Part shown: positions 9,163 through 17,181 of the stretch, one piece after another | Layout: each line of letters begins with the position of its first letter | How positions within the stretch are numbered: position 1 is the first letter of the stretch | Assembly: GCA_017644185.1 (NCBI GenBank) | Contig: JAEPMA010000001.1 | Coordinates: forward strand, 248,001-312,000 | Reading direction: 5' to 3' | DNA length: 64,000 nt | Source: Rhodospirillales bacterium | GTDB lineage: Bacteria > Pseudomonadota > Alphaproteobacteria > Rhodospirillales > Casp-alpha2 | The notes under the pieces: generated by a model | Told to the model about the DNA's origin: nothing | The model's database searches: none | The model's input: only the letters and a program-made list of their open reading frames with translations | Program-made: the position numbers and the translations under genes

Positions 9163-10029
9163 ATGTTGCGAAATCGGGAAAACGTTCGTCCCAGGCTTCT
9201 GCAAGGCATGTTCACCGTGGCGCTGGCCGTGATGGCGGCATGTGCCTCTCAGCCGGTCAAGGCGCAGGGTGCGGGTGACCTGGTGGTTTCGCCGACGCGT
9301 GTCGTGCTCGAAGGGCGAACCCGCTCGGCTCAACTTGGGCTGGTCAACAAAGGGTCGACGACCGCGACCTACCGGATCACCGTGGTCAACATGTATATGG
9401 ACGAAAACGGCGCCATGAAAGAGGTCGCCAAGCCGGTCGACGGACAGCAGTTTGCCGACGACCTGTTCCGTTATTCTCCTCGGCAGGTGACTTTGGAGCC
9501 TGGTGCGTCGCAGGCGATCCGCCTGTTGCTGCGCAAACCCAAGGATCTGGCGGATGGTGAATACCGTTCTCATATGATGATGCGCGCCGTCCCCGATCTG
9601 TCGGGCCAAAGTGTCGAAAATACGGGGGCCGGTGCCGCCGTTAGGCTGATTCCCGTCTTCGGGATCGCGGTGCCGATCATCGTGCGCCACGGCAAGGTCG
9701 AGTATGCGATGTCGCTGAGTGATCTCGCTTTCGTCCCGGCGAGCGAGCAGGAACCTCTGCCCAAAGTACGCTTCAAGCTGAACCGTACCGGCAACCGGTC
9801 TTCCTATGGTGATTTGACGGCGACGTTGAGCGCGGGCGGCAAGGATTATGTCGTGTCGCAGATTTTCCGGCTCGCCGTTTACACGCCGAACGACAGCCGC
9901 ACGGTCGAGATGACGCTTCGGGTCCCCGACGGGGTCAAGCTGTCCGGCAATTCGCTCAAGGTCGAATATAAGGAAATCGCTGACGAGGGCGGTAAGCTGC
10001 TCGCCGAAGGCGCCACGGTTCTACCCTGA
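9163..10029 (+). CDS. Periplasmic fimbrial-type chaperone (PapD-like fold)
   Basis: 288 aa from ATG 9163, preceded by an AGGGGGGCAG ribosome site; two upstream in-frame ATG codons lack one. A signal peptide ends near VKAQGAG. The first Ig-like domain starts with LVVSPTRVVLEG, carrying the conserved Arg of PapD-type G1 strands, and continues through LGLVNKGSTTATYRITV, YSPRQVTLEPGASQAIRLL and a LADGEYRSHMM segment. A second beta domain follows. The role is to fold and cap the DUF4402 subunits in the periplasm for the usher-like pore. Confidence 0.85.
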   Translation: MLRNRENVRPRLLQGMFTVALAVMAACASQPVKAQGAGDLVVSPTRVVLEGRTRSAQLGLVNKGSTTATYRITVVNMYMDENGAMKEVAKPVDGQQFADDLFRYSPRQVTLEPGASQAIRLLLRKPKDLADGEYRSHMMMRAVPDLSGQSVENTGAGAAVRLIPVFGIAVPIIVRHGKVEYAMSLSDLAFVPASEQEPLPKVRFKLNRTGNRSSYGDLTATLSAGGKDYVVSQIFRLAVYTPNDSRTVEMTLRVPDGVKLSGNSLKVEYKEIADEGGKLLAEGATVLP

Positions 10030-10041
10030 CGCGGCCCGCGC

Positions 10042-10551
10042 CTACAGGTATTCCACGACGAACGTGAAGCTGTTGTTGGTGGTGTAACTGCCGGCTTGTT
10101 GGTTCGTGCCGATGGTCAGTGTCGCGCCGATGTTAATGATTTTCTGACCGTTATTGCCCAGATAAACCGGATTCGATACGTCCATCGTGAAATTGCTGAC
10201 CGTCATCGTTTGATTGGACGCGCTGCTTTTGATGGTGATCGACGACGGTAAAGACACGATCACGTAGGTTTTCTTATCCCCCACGATCTTGATGCGCGCC
10301 CGCTGGACATCCTTGCTGCTGAACAGGATAACAGGGCCGGACGCACTGACCGTATCGCCGTTCGGACTTAAAACGACCGTACCCGAACCATCGACGGACG
10401 CGGCGAACTCTCCGAAGTGCATTTCGCGCCTGACGTCGAGGCTGACCGCAGCCTGCGTTGTCGCCGGCGTCGGTATGAATGTCGACAACAGGGTCGCGGC
10501 AATGGTCACCGCAAGGCACGCGCGCTGACCCGGCACCAGTTCAGTACGCAT
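10042..10551 (-). CDS. DUF4402 pilin-like secreted protein (paralogue c)
   Basis: 169 aa from ATG 10551, which has an AGGAG ribosome site 10 bases upstream; the longer frame to 10629 has none. A signal peptide ends near the TPATTQA stretch. The mature part opens with REMHFGEFAASVDGSGTVV, then ARIKIVGDKKTYVIVSLPSS, and ends SFTFVVEYL. It shares this frame with the next two minus-strand genes, showing tandem duplication. It converges with the chaperone gene, leaving 12 bases between stops. Confidence 0.83.
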   Translation of the reverse strand: MRTELVPGQRACLAVTIAATLLSTFIPTPATTQAAVSLDVRREMHFGEFAASVDGSGTVVLSPNGDTVSASGPVILFSSKDVQRARIKIVGDKKTYVIVSLPSSITIKSSASNQTMTVSNFTMDVSNPVYLGNNGQKIINIGATLTIGTNQQAGSYTTNNSFTFVVEYL

Positions 10552-10747
10552 AGAATTTGAGCTCCTTTCAGAGGTTTCTGACATGTTTTTTTGGGGGGCG
10601 GGCAAGTTCGCGCCATTCGGGCAGGTCACACTTTTTACTCAGGAAGCGCCGTTGCCCCCGTCTTGGGACATGGGTTCGACGATCTGCATACGTGTGGTGG
10701 CGAAGATGTTGAATGGGGCGATGTAGGCGCCAGATTGCTCCAACCCG

Positions 10748-11254
10748 TTATAGGTATTCGACGAAATAGGTGAAACTATTCTCGTCATTATAGTTTCCGC
10801 TTTTCTGGTCGGTTCCGACATGCAACGTGGCGCCGATGTTTATGGTTTTCTTGCCGGAATTGTTAAGGCGCACGGGATTGGTGACGTCCATCGTGAAGTT
10901 GTTGATCGTCATATAGTTGCTGGACGTACCTCGTCGAATGGTGATGGATGACGGCAGGGTGACGATGACGTAGGCACGGGGTTCTCCAGTGATCCTGATG
11001 CGCGCGCGCCGAACAGTTCCGCCGAAACCGGTCAATTCGCCTGAAATGGTAACGGAGTCGCTATCAGGGCTGACGACTACAGTGCCGCCGCCATCAATCG
11101 ATGCCGCAATTTCACCGAATTTCATATCCCGAAGGGTTTCCAACGATATCGCGACCTGTGTCGTTGCAGGTGCAGGAATGATCAATAAGAGGGCAACGAC
11201 AAACCAGACCGGGCGTCGTACCCAATAGCGTCCAAAGTCGCATCGGCGTTTCAT
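10748..11254 (-). CDS. DUF4402 pilin-like secreted protein (paralogue d)
   Basis: 168 aa from ATG 11254, with an AAGGAAT ribosome site. After a signal peptide ending near APATTQV it has LRDMKFGEIAASIDGGGTVV, RRARIRITGEPRAYVIVTLP, MTINNFTMDVTNPVRLNNSG and the end NSFTYFVEYL. It is closest to paralogue e: the NNSGKKTINIGATL block is nearly shared. It is separated from its neighbours by 200-250 bases and so may have its own promoter. Confidence 0.83.
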   Translation of the reverse strand: MKRRCDFGRYWVRRPVWFVVALLLIIPAPATTQVAISLETLRDMKFGEIAASIDGGGTVVVSPDSDSVTISGELTGFGGTVRRARIRITGEPRAYVIVTLPSSITIRRGTSSNYMTINNFTMDVTNPVRLNNSGKKTINIGATLHVGTDQKSGNYNDENSFTYFVEYL

Positions 11255-11507
11255 CCAAATTTATTCCTTTCGCACACAGCGGTCGGGGTCCCGTGCCCCA
11301 TCCGTGATAGCTGTGCGCCGCGCGGATTACGGATACATCCGCGCTGCGTTTATTGTTCAGGTGTACAATGCGGCTACCGAAAGACAGCCGTATCTCCTAA
11401 AGCCGAACGGCTTCTGGAGGGTCGGTTGCGGGCTGGCAGCCGATTGGCGCTCACGCCCTGAAGAGCCAGGCCTCAAGCCGGAGTCCGACCGGCGAAGCCG
11501 AAATCAG

Positions 11508-12014
11508 TTAAAGATAGTTCACCACGTAGGTGAAACTGTTGTCGTCATTGTAGTTGCCCTGACGCTGATCGGTACCGATCGTCAGTGTCGCGCCGATGTT
11601 GATCGTCTTCTTGCCGGCGTTGTTCAACCGCACCGGATTGGTCTTGTCCATCGTGAAGTTGTTGACGGTCATGTAATGGCTCGACGTCCCTTTGCGGATG
11701 GTGATCGAGGACGGCAGCGTGACAATGACGTAGGCTTTCGGTTCGCCGATGATCTGAAACCGCGCGCGCCGAACCGTTCCGCCGAAGGGGGTGATCGCGC
11801 CCGACCAAGTCACGCTGTCGGCGGCTGCGTTGAGCACGACTGTCCCACCGCCGTCCACCGAGGCGGCGAATTCACCGAATTTCATGTCCCGTTTCGGCAC
11901 CAAAGTGATTGCAACCTGTGTCGTCGCCGGTGCCGGGGCAAAAAGGCAGAGAGCGACCGCCAGGCACAAGGTCTGGGCCAATGTCCGTCTGCCGCCAACC
12001 GGTAAAAGTCTCAT
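11508..12014 (-). CDS. DUF4402 pilin-like secreted protein (paralogue e)
   Basis: 168 aa from ATG 12014, with a CGGAG ribosome site about 11 bases upstream. A signal peptide (ALCLFAPAPATTQ) precedes KRDMKFGEFAASVDGGGTVV, the RRARFQIIGEPKAYVIVTLP core and the end SFTYVVNYL. It lies 106 bases downstream of the FNR-type regulator on the same strand. Read-through or shared control is possible, but no terminator or promoter could be assigned. Confidence 0.83.
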   Translation of the reverse strand: MRLLPVGGRRTLAQTLCLAVALCLFAPAPATTQVAITLVPKRDMKFGEFAASVDGGGTVVLNAAADSVTWSGAITPFGGTVRRARFQIIGEPKAYVIVTLPSSITIRKGTSSHYMTVNNFTMDKTNPVRLNNAGKKTINIGATLTIGTDQRQGNYNDDNSFTYVVNYL

Positions 12015-12120
12015 TCGAAAACAAACTCCGACGATCGTATCAACGATGCGCAAAATTATCACCCAAGCATGACATTAGCCTGACGATTGGTGACCGGAGA
12101 GAGGCGCCGCCGCTTGAAAA

Positions 12121-12870
12121 TCAGAAGCCGTCGGCGATATCGGTGAGGCCGTCTTCGTCGAGAATTTCGACACGGCGGTCCTTGTCGCCGCCGATCAATC
12201 CGTCCTTGCGCAGGCGGGAAAACGTTCGGCTGACGGTTTCCGTGGTCAGTCCGAGAAAATCGCCGATGTCGTCGCGGCTCATCGGGACGTCGACCGGATT
12301 GCCGGGCAGGCCGCGTTCCTCGGCGCGGCGCGACAACATCGTCAGGAAGGTGGCCACGCGCTCATGCGCCGTCTTGCGGCCGAGCAAAAGCAACTGCCCC
12401 TGCAGCTCCGCCAAGGCTTCCGACGCCATTTCGTGCAGTCGCTTGTCGAGGTTTGGGATCGAGGTGGACATTTTTTCGAGCTCGCGGCGGTCCATCCGGC
12501 AGAGTGTCGCAGTCGTCACCGCCTCGACGCTGCTGGTGTAGGCATCGGCCTTGGCCAGGCCCAAAAAATCACCGGGAAAGACAAAACCAACCACCTGCCG
12601 ACGGCCGTCGGGAAGCAGTTTGAAGCATTTCAGGCACCCCGCCGTTACCGAGAACACATGCGTTTCGGATTCTCCCTCGTCGACGAGGTGGTCCCCCGCT
12701 TCCAACGAGATGTGCTTCATGGCGCCGCCGAACTTGGCCAGTTCGGGTAGCGTCAGCGCCCCGCAAACGGCATGTTCGCGGACTTCGCACGCGGCGCATG
12801 GGTGCACGCCGGCGTCGGACTTAGGCAGAGCCGGTTTGAGCGTTGAACCTTTTTGCGGCGCACCCGACAT
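12121..12870 (-). CDS. FNR/AadR-type oxygen-sensing Crp-family regulator
   Basis: 249 aa. The cysteines expected to hold an oxygen-labile [4Fe-4S] cluster are present: C25, C28 and C36 in HPCAACEVREHAVCGAL, and C124 in TLCRMDRRE, which aligns with C122 of E. coli FNR. A cyclic-nucleotide-binding-like beta roll spans about 45-125, then a dimer helix, then a winged helix-turn-helix. Its recognition helix TTETVSRTFSRL keeps the E-x2-S-R pattern (E211, S214, R215) that reads TTGAT half-sites. A matching TTGAT-N4-GTCAA box stands at 13914-13927. Confidence 0.9.
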   Translation of the reverse strand: MSGAPQKGSTLKPALPKSDAGVHPCAACEVREHAVCGALTLPELAKFGGAMKHISLEAGDHLVDEGESETHVFSVTAGCLKCFKLLPDGRRQVVGFVFPGDFLGLAKADAYTSSVEAVTTATLCRMDRRELEKMSTSIPNLDKRLHEMASEALAELQGQLLLLGRKTAHERVATFLTMLSRRAEERGLPGNPVDVPMSRDDIGDFLGLTTETVSRTFSRLRKDGLIGGDKDRRVEILDEDGLTDIADGF

Positions 12871-12959
12871 GCGAGTATTCCGTTTTGTTTCGAACTACTT
12901 GTGCAGTGTAGATAATCCCGCCGGAATTTTCCAGAAAAGGAATGGGTTTTTTTAAACGC

Positions 12960-13832
12960 TCAATGAGACAGCAGCAGGGGCACGTCCATCGCCGAAAGCA
13001 CATATCGGGTCACGCCGCCGAACATATACTCGATGGCCGCGCCGGCCCCGTAGGCGCCCATCACGAGAAGGGCGTGTCCATTGGTGCGGGCAGTTTCCAG
13101 AAGCGTCTCGCCGACCTGGCCGTGCGGTGCCGGGATTTTTCGCGTCGTCGCGGCGATGTCGTGTAACGCCAGGTATTTGCGGATATCTTCCGGGTCCACG
13201 TTTGACTTCTCGTCCTCCATCACATGCACGATTTCAACGGATTTGGCACTTTGCAGCAAAGGCAGCGCATTGCGGATGCTTTGCGCCGCTTCCCGCGACC
13301 CGTCCCATGCGATGGTTACATTGCCACCGATGACCGGCCTAGGATAACGGCATGTGATCAGCAGAGGGCGCGCGGTTTCCAGCATCGCGGCTTCCAGGGC
13401 AGCACTTTCCAGGCCGCCGCTGTCATCGTCGGGCATACCAATAACGACAAGATCGAAAAGCCGTCCGCGCGCCGCGATCTCGCGGTTCTCGTGGCCGGTC
13501 ACGATCAGTTTGGCGACCGAGAAATGATGTGCAGCGACGACTTCGCCGGGTTGTATCACCGGTAATGCCGTATCGAGGACCGTTTCACGGTAGAGATCGT
13601 CAAAATTGTCGCGTCGGCGGGCGTTGTTCCGCCTTATGTCGTCGATCAAGTCCCCGACAAGAGATGACGGAGCATCTTCGATGACCGGCAGCAACGCATG
13701 GGTCTCGGGCGGTAACACCTGCATGAGGGCCGTCGCGGCATCATATCGGCGGCCGAGTTCAAGGGCCGTGTTCAGCACATTTCTAGACTCCGGACCGCCG
13801 TCTACGACGGCCAGAATCGACCTGAAATCCAT
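12960..13832 (-). CDS. Tandem-domain universal stress protein (UspA family)
   Basis: 290 aa from ATG 13832 (MDFRSILAVVDGG is the normal start of the fold). Two Usp domains lie in tandem, at about 1-145 and 150-290. The second retains the nucleotide-binding signature GAYGAGAAIEYMFGGVTRYVL and the ending DVPLLLSH; the first lacks it. Such proteins aid survival under low oxygen or energy stress in the cytoplasm. An FNR box 82-95 bases upstream of the start codon suggests anaerobic induction by the adjacent regulator. Confidence 0.88.
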   Translation of the reverse strand: MDFRSILAVVDGGPESRNVLNTALELGRRYDAATALMQVLPPETHALLPVIEDAPSSLVGDLIDDIRRNNARRRDNFDDLYRETVLDTALPVIQPGEVVAAHHFSVAKLIVTGHENREIAARGRLFDLVVIGMPDDDSGGLESAALEAAMLETARPLLITCRYPRPVIGGNVTIAWDGSREAAQSIRNALPLLQSAKSVEIVHVMEDEKSNVDPEDIRKYLALHDIAATTRKIPAPHGQVGETLLETARTNGHALLVMGAYGAGAAIEYMFGGVTRYVLSAMDVPLLLSH

Positions 13833-13913
13833 TGTCTGCCTCCCGTTGCGGCATCCGATGAAAATGGCGCCGCAAGTTCGGGAGGAGTTTTGGCCGCGCA
13901 ATCGCGCTCGGCA

Positions 13914-13927
13914 TTGATTTAGGTCAA
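13914..13927 (-). promoter_or_regulatory. FNR box (TTGAT-N4-GTCAA) upstream of universal stress gene
   Basis: TTGATTTAGGTCAA matches the FNR consensus TTGAT-N4-ATCAA at 9 of 10 positions. It is centred about 88 bases upstream of the Usp start codon, which would put a class II transcription start near 13879. It also lies in the short gap after the stop of the outer-membrane barrel gene. Confidence 0.75.
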
Positions 13928-13937
13928 CTGGAGGGGG

Positions 13938-14969
13938 TTAAAACTGAAAACGAAGTCCGGCCCGGAATTCGTGGGCAAACAGGTCGTCGTACTTGGTTGC
14001 GGTCGTTGATCCACCGCCCGAAAAACTGCCGTCCTGTTCTGGCTGGCCAAGATTGATGAAGCGGTACCCGACATCGGCGGTAATGAAATCCGTGATCTTC
14101 GACGAAACACCGGCCATCGCGGCGTAGGTCAGGTTATAGACCTGCGTGCCACGCTCACTCGTGCCGGCGCTGTTTTGCATGGTGTCGGTGTCGAGCATCG
14201 AAATCCCGACGCCACCCCCAACGTATGGGGTGAAGGTGTCGTTGCCGAGCCATTCGTGTGCTTGCGTGATGTCGTAATATAGATTGGCCATCGCGCTGAT
14301 GCTTTCCACTTCCCCCGACAGCGTGTTGCCGCCACCATCGGTGCCGTCGATCGACATCGGCGAGCGGTACGTCAACGACCCTTCAACACGGATCTGATCC
14401 TCGACACGGGTGCCGATTCCGATCCCGAGCAATCCGGTATCCTGGATCGTGCTTGAACGATGCGTCCCGTTGGTGCCGGTCCCGTCCGGGTCGGATGTCA
14501 TCGCATACCCGCCGTCGATCCTGAGATACGGCTGGAAAAGCGGTTCCTTGGTTGGGCTGTCGGCCATCTTTGTCGGCTCATTGGCTGGCGCGGCGGCTGG
14601 TTGCTCGGGCGCTGGCGCCGCTTCCTGGGCCGCGGCCGCGGGCGCGGCGCTCTTGTCCTCACTCGCTGCCGGTTCACTTTTGGTTTCGGCCGCGGGAACG
14701 GGTTGGGGGTCAGGTTTCTCGACGGTTTTCGGGGCTTCCTGTTTCAGCGGATCGCGCGACTTGGCGCTCGGCTTCGCAGGGATCATCTTGGTGCCGCTGT
14801 CGCGTAATTCTTTGTCTGTCGCAACATCACTCGTGTCGGCACCGGCAACTTCGATGTGATACGTGAAGGTGAAATCGTCGCGGATGCGGTCCGCCGCATT
14901 GGTTGCGCCGGAAGTGCAAAGGCACGCCGTTCCCAGTGCCAGCGTGGCCAAAGGCCCAGTTTTTGTCAT
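13938..14969 (-). CDS. Outer membrane beta-barrel protein with Pro/Ala-rich periplasmic linker
   Basis: 343 aa from ATG 14969, with a GGGGTATCT ribosome site. A signal peptide (LATLALGTACLCTSGATNAA) is followed by a short beta segment, then an Ala/Pro/Lys/Glu-rich linker at about 60-135. An eight-strand-like porin or opacity-type barrel begins at LFQPYLRIDGGYAM and contains TPYVGGGVGISMLDTD and VGYRFINLGQPEQ. The last residue is Phe within AHEFRAGLRFQF, the Bam recognition pattern. The function is unknown beyond a surface barrel; the linker could interact with peptidoglycan. Confidence 0.8.
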   Translation of the reverse strand: MTKTGPLATLALGTACLCTSGATNAADRIRDDFTFTYHIEVAGADTSDVATDKELRDSGTKMIPAKPSAKSRDPLKQEAPKTVEKPDPQPVPAAETKSEPAASEDKSAAPAAAAQEAAPAPEQPAAAPANEPTKMADSPTKEPLFQPYLRIDGGYAMTSDPDGTGTNGTHRSSTIQDTGLLGIGIGTRVEDQIRVEGSLTYRSPMSIDGTDGGGNTLSGEVESISAMANLYYDITQAHEWLGNDTFTPYVGGGVGISMLDTDTMQNSAGTSERGTQVYNLTYAAMAGVSSKITDFITADVGYRFINLGQPEQDGSFSGGGSTTATKYDDLFAHEFRAGLRFQF

Positions 14970-15128
14970 AGATACCCCGTTGTCCCAGTCTCGGGGCCCG
15001 CGAAGACGGGCGTCCCAGGTCTTTAGAATCGCCTGCAGACGTAAAAACGTGGTTAACGCGCGGGGTGTGCCGTGGATTTTTTGTCAGCGGAATCAAAGAG
15101 ATTCCGGCAAGTGAAAAGGAAAACGCGG

Positions 15129-16262
15129 TTAATTCGCGGGGGCCTGGGCTTTGTCCTTCGTGAACATCTCGGGCATCGCCTGTTTGAAGGCGTCACGCGC
15201 CTTGATGGCTTTCGGGTAGCCCTCTTCTGCAGCGCGGTTGATCCAGTCGAAGGCGGTCTTAAGATCCTGGGCGACCCCTTTTCCCTCATAATAAAGGAAC
15301 CCCAAGTTGTACTGCGCCTGGGTATGGCCCGCGCTTGCGGCACGTTCGAACCACTTGGCGGCGTTGGCGAAGTCCTGTCCACCAGTCTGGCCAGTGTAGT
15401 TCATGATACCCAGATTGTACTGTGCGCCGACATGGCCCGCTTCGGCTGCTTTGAGGAAATGCTGGGCCGCCTTGCCGAAATTCTGTTCGACTCCGTCACC
15501 GTTATAGAAACGTAGTCCCTGCTGATAGTCGGCTTCGCCCGGCCGTGCTTCTTCTACGACCGGCGGCGGTGGGGGCGCGTCGGCGGCTGGCACGTCTGTG
15601 CCCGGGGGCAGCGCCGCCTGCTCGGTTTGCGGCGCGGACAACGGTTGTTCGCTGACGTTCTCAACCGGCTGTGCGTCGGGCGCACCTTCCTGTGCGACCT
15701 GGCCGTATCCAAGTGCGGACTTCACTTCCTCGACCGGGGGCGCGGGTGAGGTGGTCAGCGGCTCCGCGGTACCAGGGGGCTGGGTCATGGCCGGTTCCGT
15801 GTTCTCGGTCATAGCGGTGGCCGGCACCTGGCTTTCCGGCATGGGCGCCACTGCATTGTCGGGCGTCGGCTTGGCGGCTGGCGCTTCCGCTGCAGCTGAT
15901 TCCGTATGTGTGGGTACGGGTTCTACTTCGGTTTCCGGAGCCGACCGGCGCTCTTCAGAACTGGCGGGCGCGCGTCTGATGTCTTCCGGTGGCGGCGGAA
16001 TGCGCATGACCACGCGAGGTGTCCGGTCGGTCGGGGAGAAATTGAGAACCTCGTGAATGGAGGTGCGAACCCAGTAAATGAAACTCTCCGATTTCGAAGA
16101 GACGGTATCGTAGACACCGTGCTTGATTCCGAGCAGCGTTTCCGCCGCCCCGCCGGTCGTGTTTTCGATGGTTTCGTCGTCGATGACCAGAACGGCAACG
16201 AACGTCAGGGCGCAAAGTCCCAGAATACTCAGGATCAAGTACTTGGCGATTTTCTCGATCAC
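15129..16262 (-). CDS. Membrane-anchored Sel1-repeat (SLR/TPR-like) protein
   Basis: 377 aa from a GTG at 16260-16262. One N-terminal membrane helix (YLILSILGLCALTFVAVLVI) is followed by a long Pro/Ala/Glu-rich disordered stretch at about 85-260. Then come three clear Sel1 repeats (YQQGLRFYNGDGVEQNFGKA, AQYNLGIMNYTGQTGGQ, AQYNLGFLYYEGKGVAQD) and part of a fourth. Sel1 proteins are scaffolds in envelope or signalling complexes. The topology suggests the repeats face the periplasm. It follows, in the same direction, the barrel gene's promoter side, but co-transcription is not evident. Confidence 0.85.
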   Translation of the reverse strand: MIEKIAKYLILSILGLCALTFVAVLVIDDETIENTTGGAAETLLGIKHGVYDTVSSKSESFIYWVRTSIHEVLNFSPTDRTPRVVMRIPPPPEDIRRAPASSEERRSAPETEVEPVPTHTESAAAEAPAAKPTPDNAVAPMPESQVPATAMTENTEPAMTQPPGTAEPLTTSPAPPVEEVKSALGYGQVAQEGAPDAQPVENVSEQPLSAPQTEQAALPPGTDVPAADAPPPPPVVEEARPGEADYQQGLRFYNGDGVEQNFGKAAQHFLKAAEAGHVGAQYNLGIMNYTGQTGGQDFANAAKWFERAASAGHTQAQYNLGFLYYEGKGVAQDLKTAFDWINRAAEEGYPKAIKARDAFKQAMPEMFTKDKAQAPAN

Positions 16263-16437
16263 GTTGTTTCCGTTCGATAAAAGTGCGAATCGATAGATTA
16301 GCGTAGCCGCCTTTGTCCGTAGATTCCATAGTCACTGTGGATCGTCGGCGAGGGGGTCCTTGTATATGCGTAAGCAATGCGCTAGGCCACTCGGAGCGTT
16401 CGTGTAAAATTGGCACCTTCCGATACAGGAGATCCCC

Positions 16438-16737
16438 ATGCCCGATCAGATCCGCGCCTCGCATATCCTGGTGTCGACAGACACCCGCAGCAAAGAAGAC
16501 GCGAAAGCGGAAATAGAAGCGCTGCACAAGAAAATCTCGGCAGGCGCCGATTTCGCCGATGCCGCACGCGAGGTTTCAGATTGTCCCTCGGGCAGCGGTG
16601 GCGGTGATCTCGGGCATTTCGGCCGCGGCATGATGGTGCCTGAATTCGAGCAGGCGGCGTTCGATCTGGAAGTCGGCGGTCTCAGCGATATCGTCGAAAC
16701 CGACTTCGGCTATCACCTGATCCTCAGGACCGAATAA
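16438..16737 (+). CDS. Single-domain parvulin peptidyl-prolyl cis-trans isomerase
   Basis: 99 aa, essentially only a PpiC/parvulin domain. IRASHILVSTDTRSKEDA opens it, SDCPSGSGGGDLGHFGRGMM is the central family block, and it ends in IVETDFGYHLILRTE. There is no signal peptide, so it is a cytoplasmic proline isomerase of the E. coli PpiC kind. An AGGAGATCCCC ribosome site precedes the ATG. It converges with the DUF1491 gene, leaving three bases between stops. Confidence 0.93.
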   Translation: MPDQIRASHILVSTDTRSKEDAKAEIEALHKKISAGADFADAAREVSDCPSGSGGGDLGHFGRGMMVPEFEQAAFDLEVGGLSDIVETDFGYHLILRTE

Positions 16738-16740
16738 TCA

Positions 16741-17082
16741 TCACAGGATGATGGGGGCATCCGGCTCGTATTGACCGTGCCGGTCCTCGATCTCCAGTAT
16801 CCAAATATCCGGATCCGATTTTATCCGGCGTTGAATGTATGCTTCGACGTCGGGGTCGGGCATCGGTTCCGCGCCGCCCGATTGCAGCCAGGCGGCGTTC
16901 CCGGACGCATCCCGGGACTGCGACAGCAGGACAGAAAAGCCGTCGAGACGGTCGAGGCGGATGAGAATCGAACCCGCATCCGGGTCGCCACGGCGCCGCA
17001 CCACGGCCGGCAATGCCATCTGCGAGCACCTCCTGATTTGCGCCGAAACCCAGATCGACGCTTTAACGCGCGGTTCTTCCAC
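16741..17082 (-). CDS. DUF1491 family protein
   Basis: 113 aa from GTG 17082, chosen because it gives the usual N-terminus (EEPRVKASIWVSAQIRRC) and has a GGGA site six bases upstream. The frame extends to 17499 without a stop, but that part overlaps the kinase gene and is shadow. The DUF1491 pattern is clear: VVRRRGDPDAGSILIRLDRL and the acidic end WILEIEDRHGQYEPD. The family is small, cytoplasmic, largely alphaproteobacterial and of unknown function. Confidence 0.82.
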   Translation of the reverse strand: MEEPRVKASIWVSAQIRRCSQMALPAVVRRRGDPDAGSILIRLDRLDGFSVLLSQSRDASGNAAWLQSGGAEPMPDPDVEAYIQRRIKSDPDIWILEIEDRHGQYEPDAPIIL

Positions 17083-17128
17083 GATTTTTCCCACTACTAA
17101 AGATGGTATGCGACGGCGTCTGCTACGT

Positions 17129-17157
17129 GTGACACGCGTGCCGAAAAGCACTATAAT
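17129..17157 (+). promoter_or_regulatory. Sigma-70-type promoter for the PAS histidine kinase gene
   Basis: GTGACA (17129-17134) and a perfect TATAAT (17152-17157) are separated by 17 bases. The transcription start would be near 17164, leaving an 18-base leader to GTG 17182 or 54 bases to TTG 17218. Confidence 0.65.
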
Positions 17158-17181
17158 TGTCTCCATCGGTCGGCTCAATCG

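Noticed and set aside
11320-11344. Hairpin GCGCGGAT/ATCCGCGC between DUF4402 paralogues as a terminator
   Set aside because: There is no T tract on either side and the 9-base loop is large, so a terminator call is not supported.
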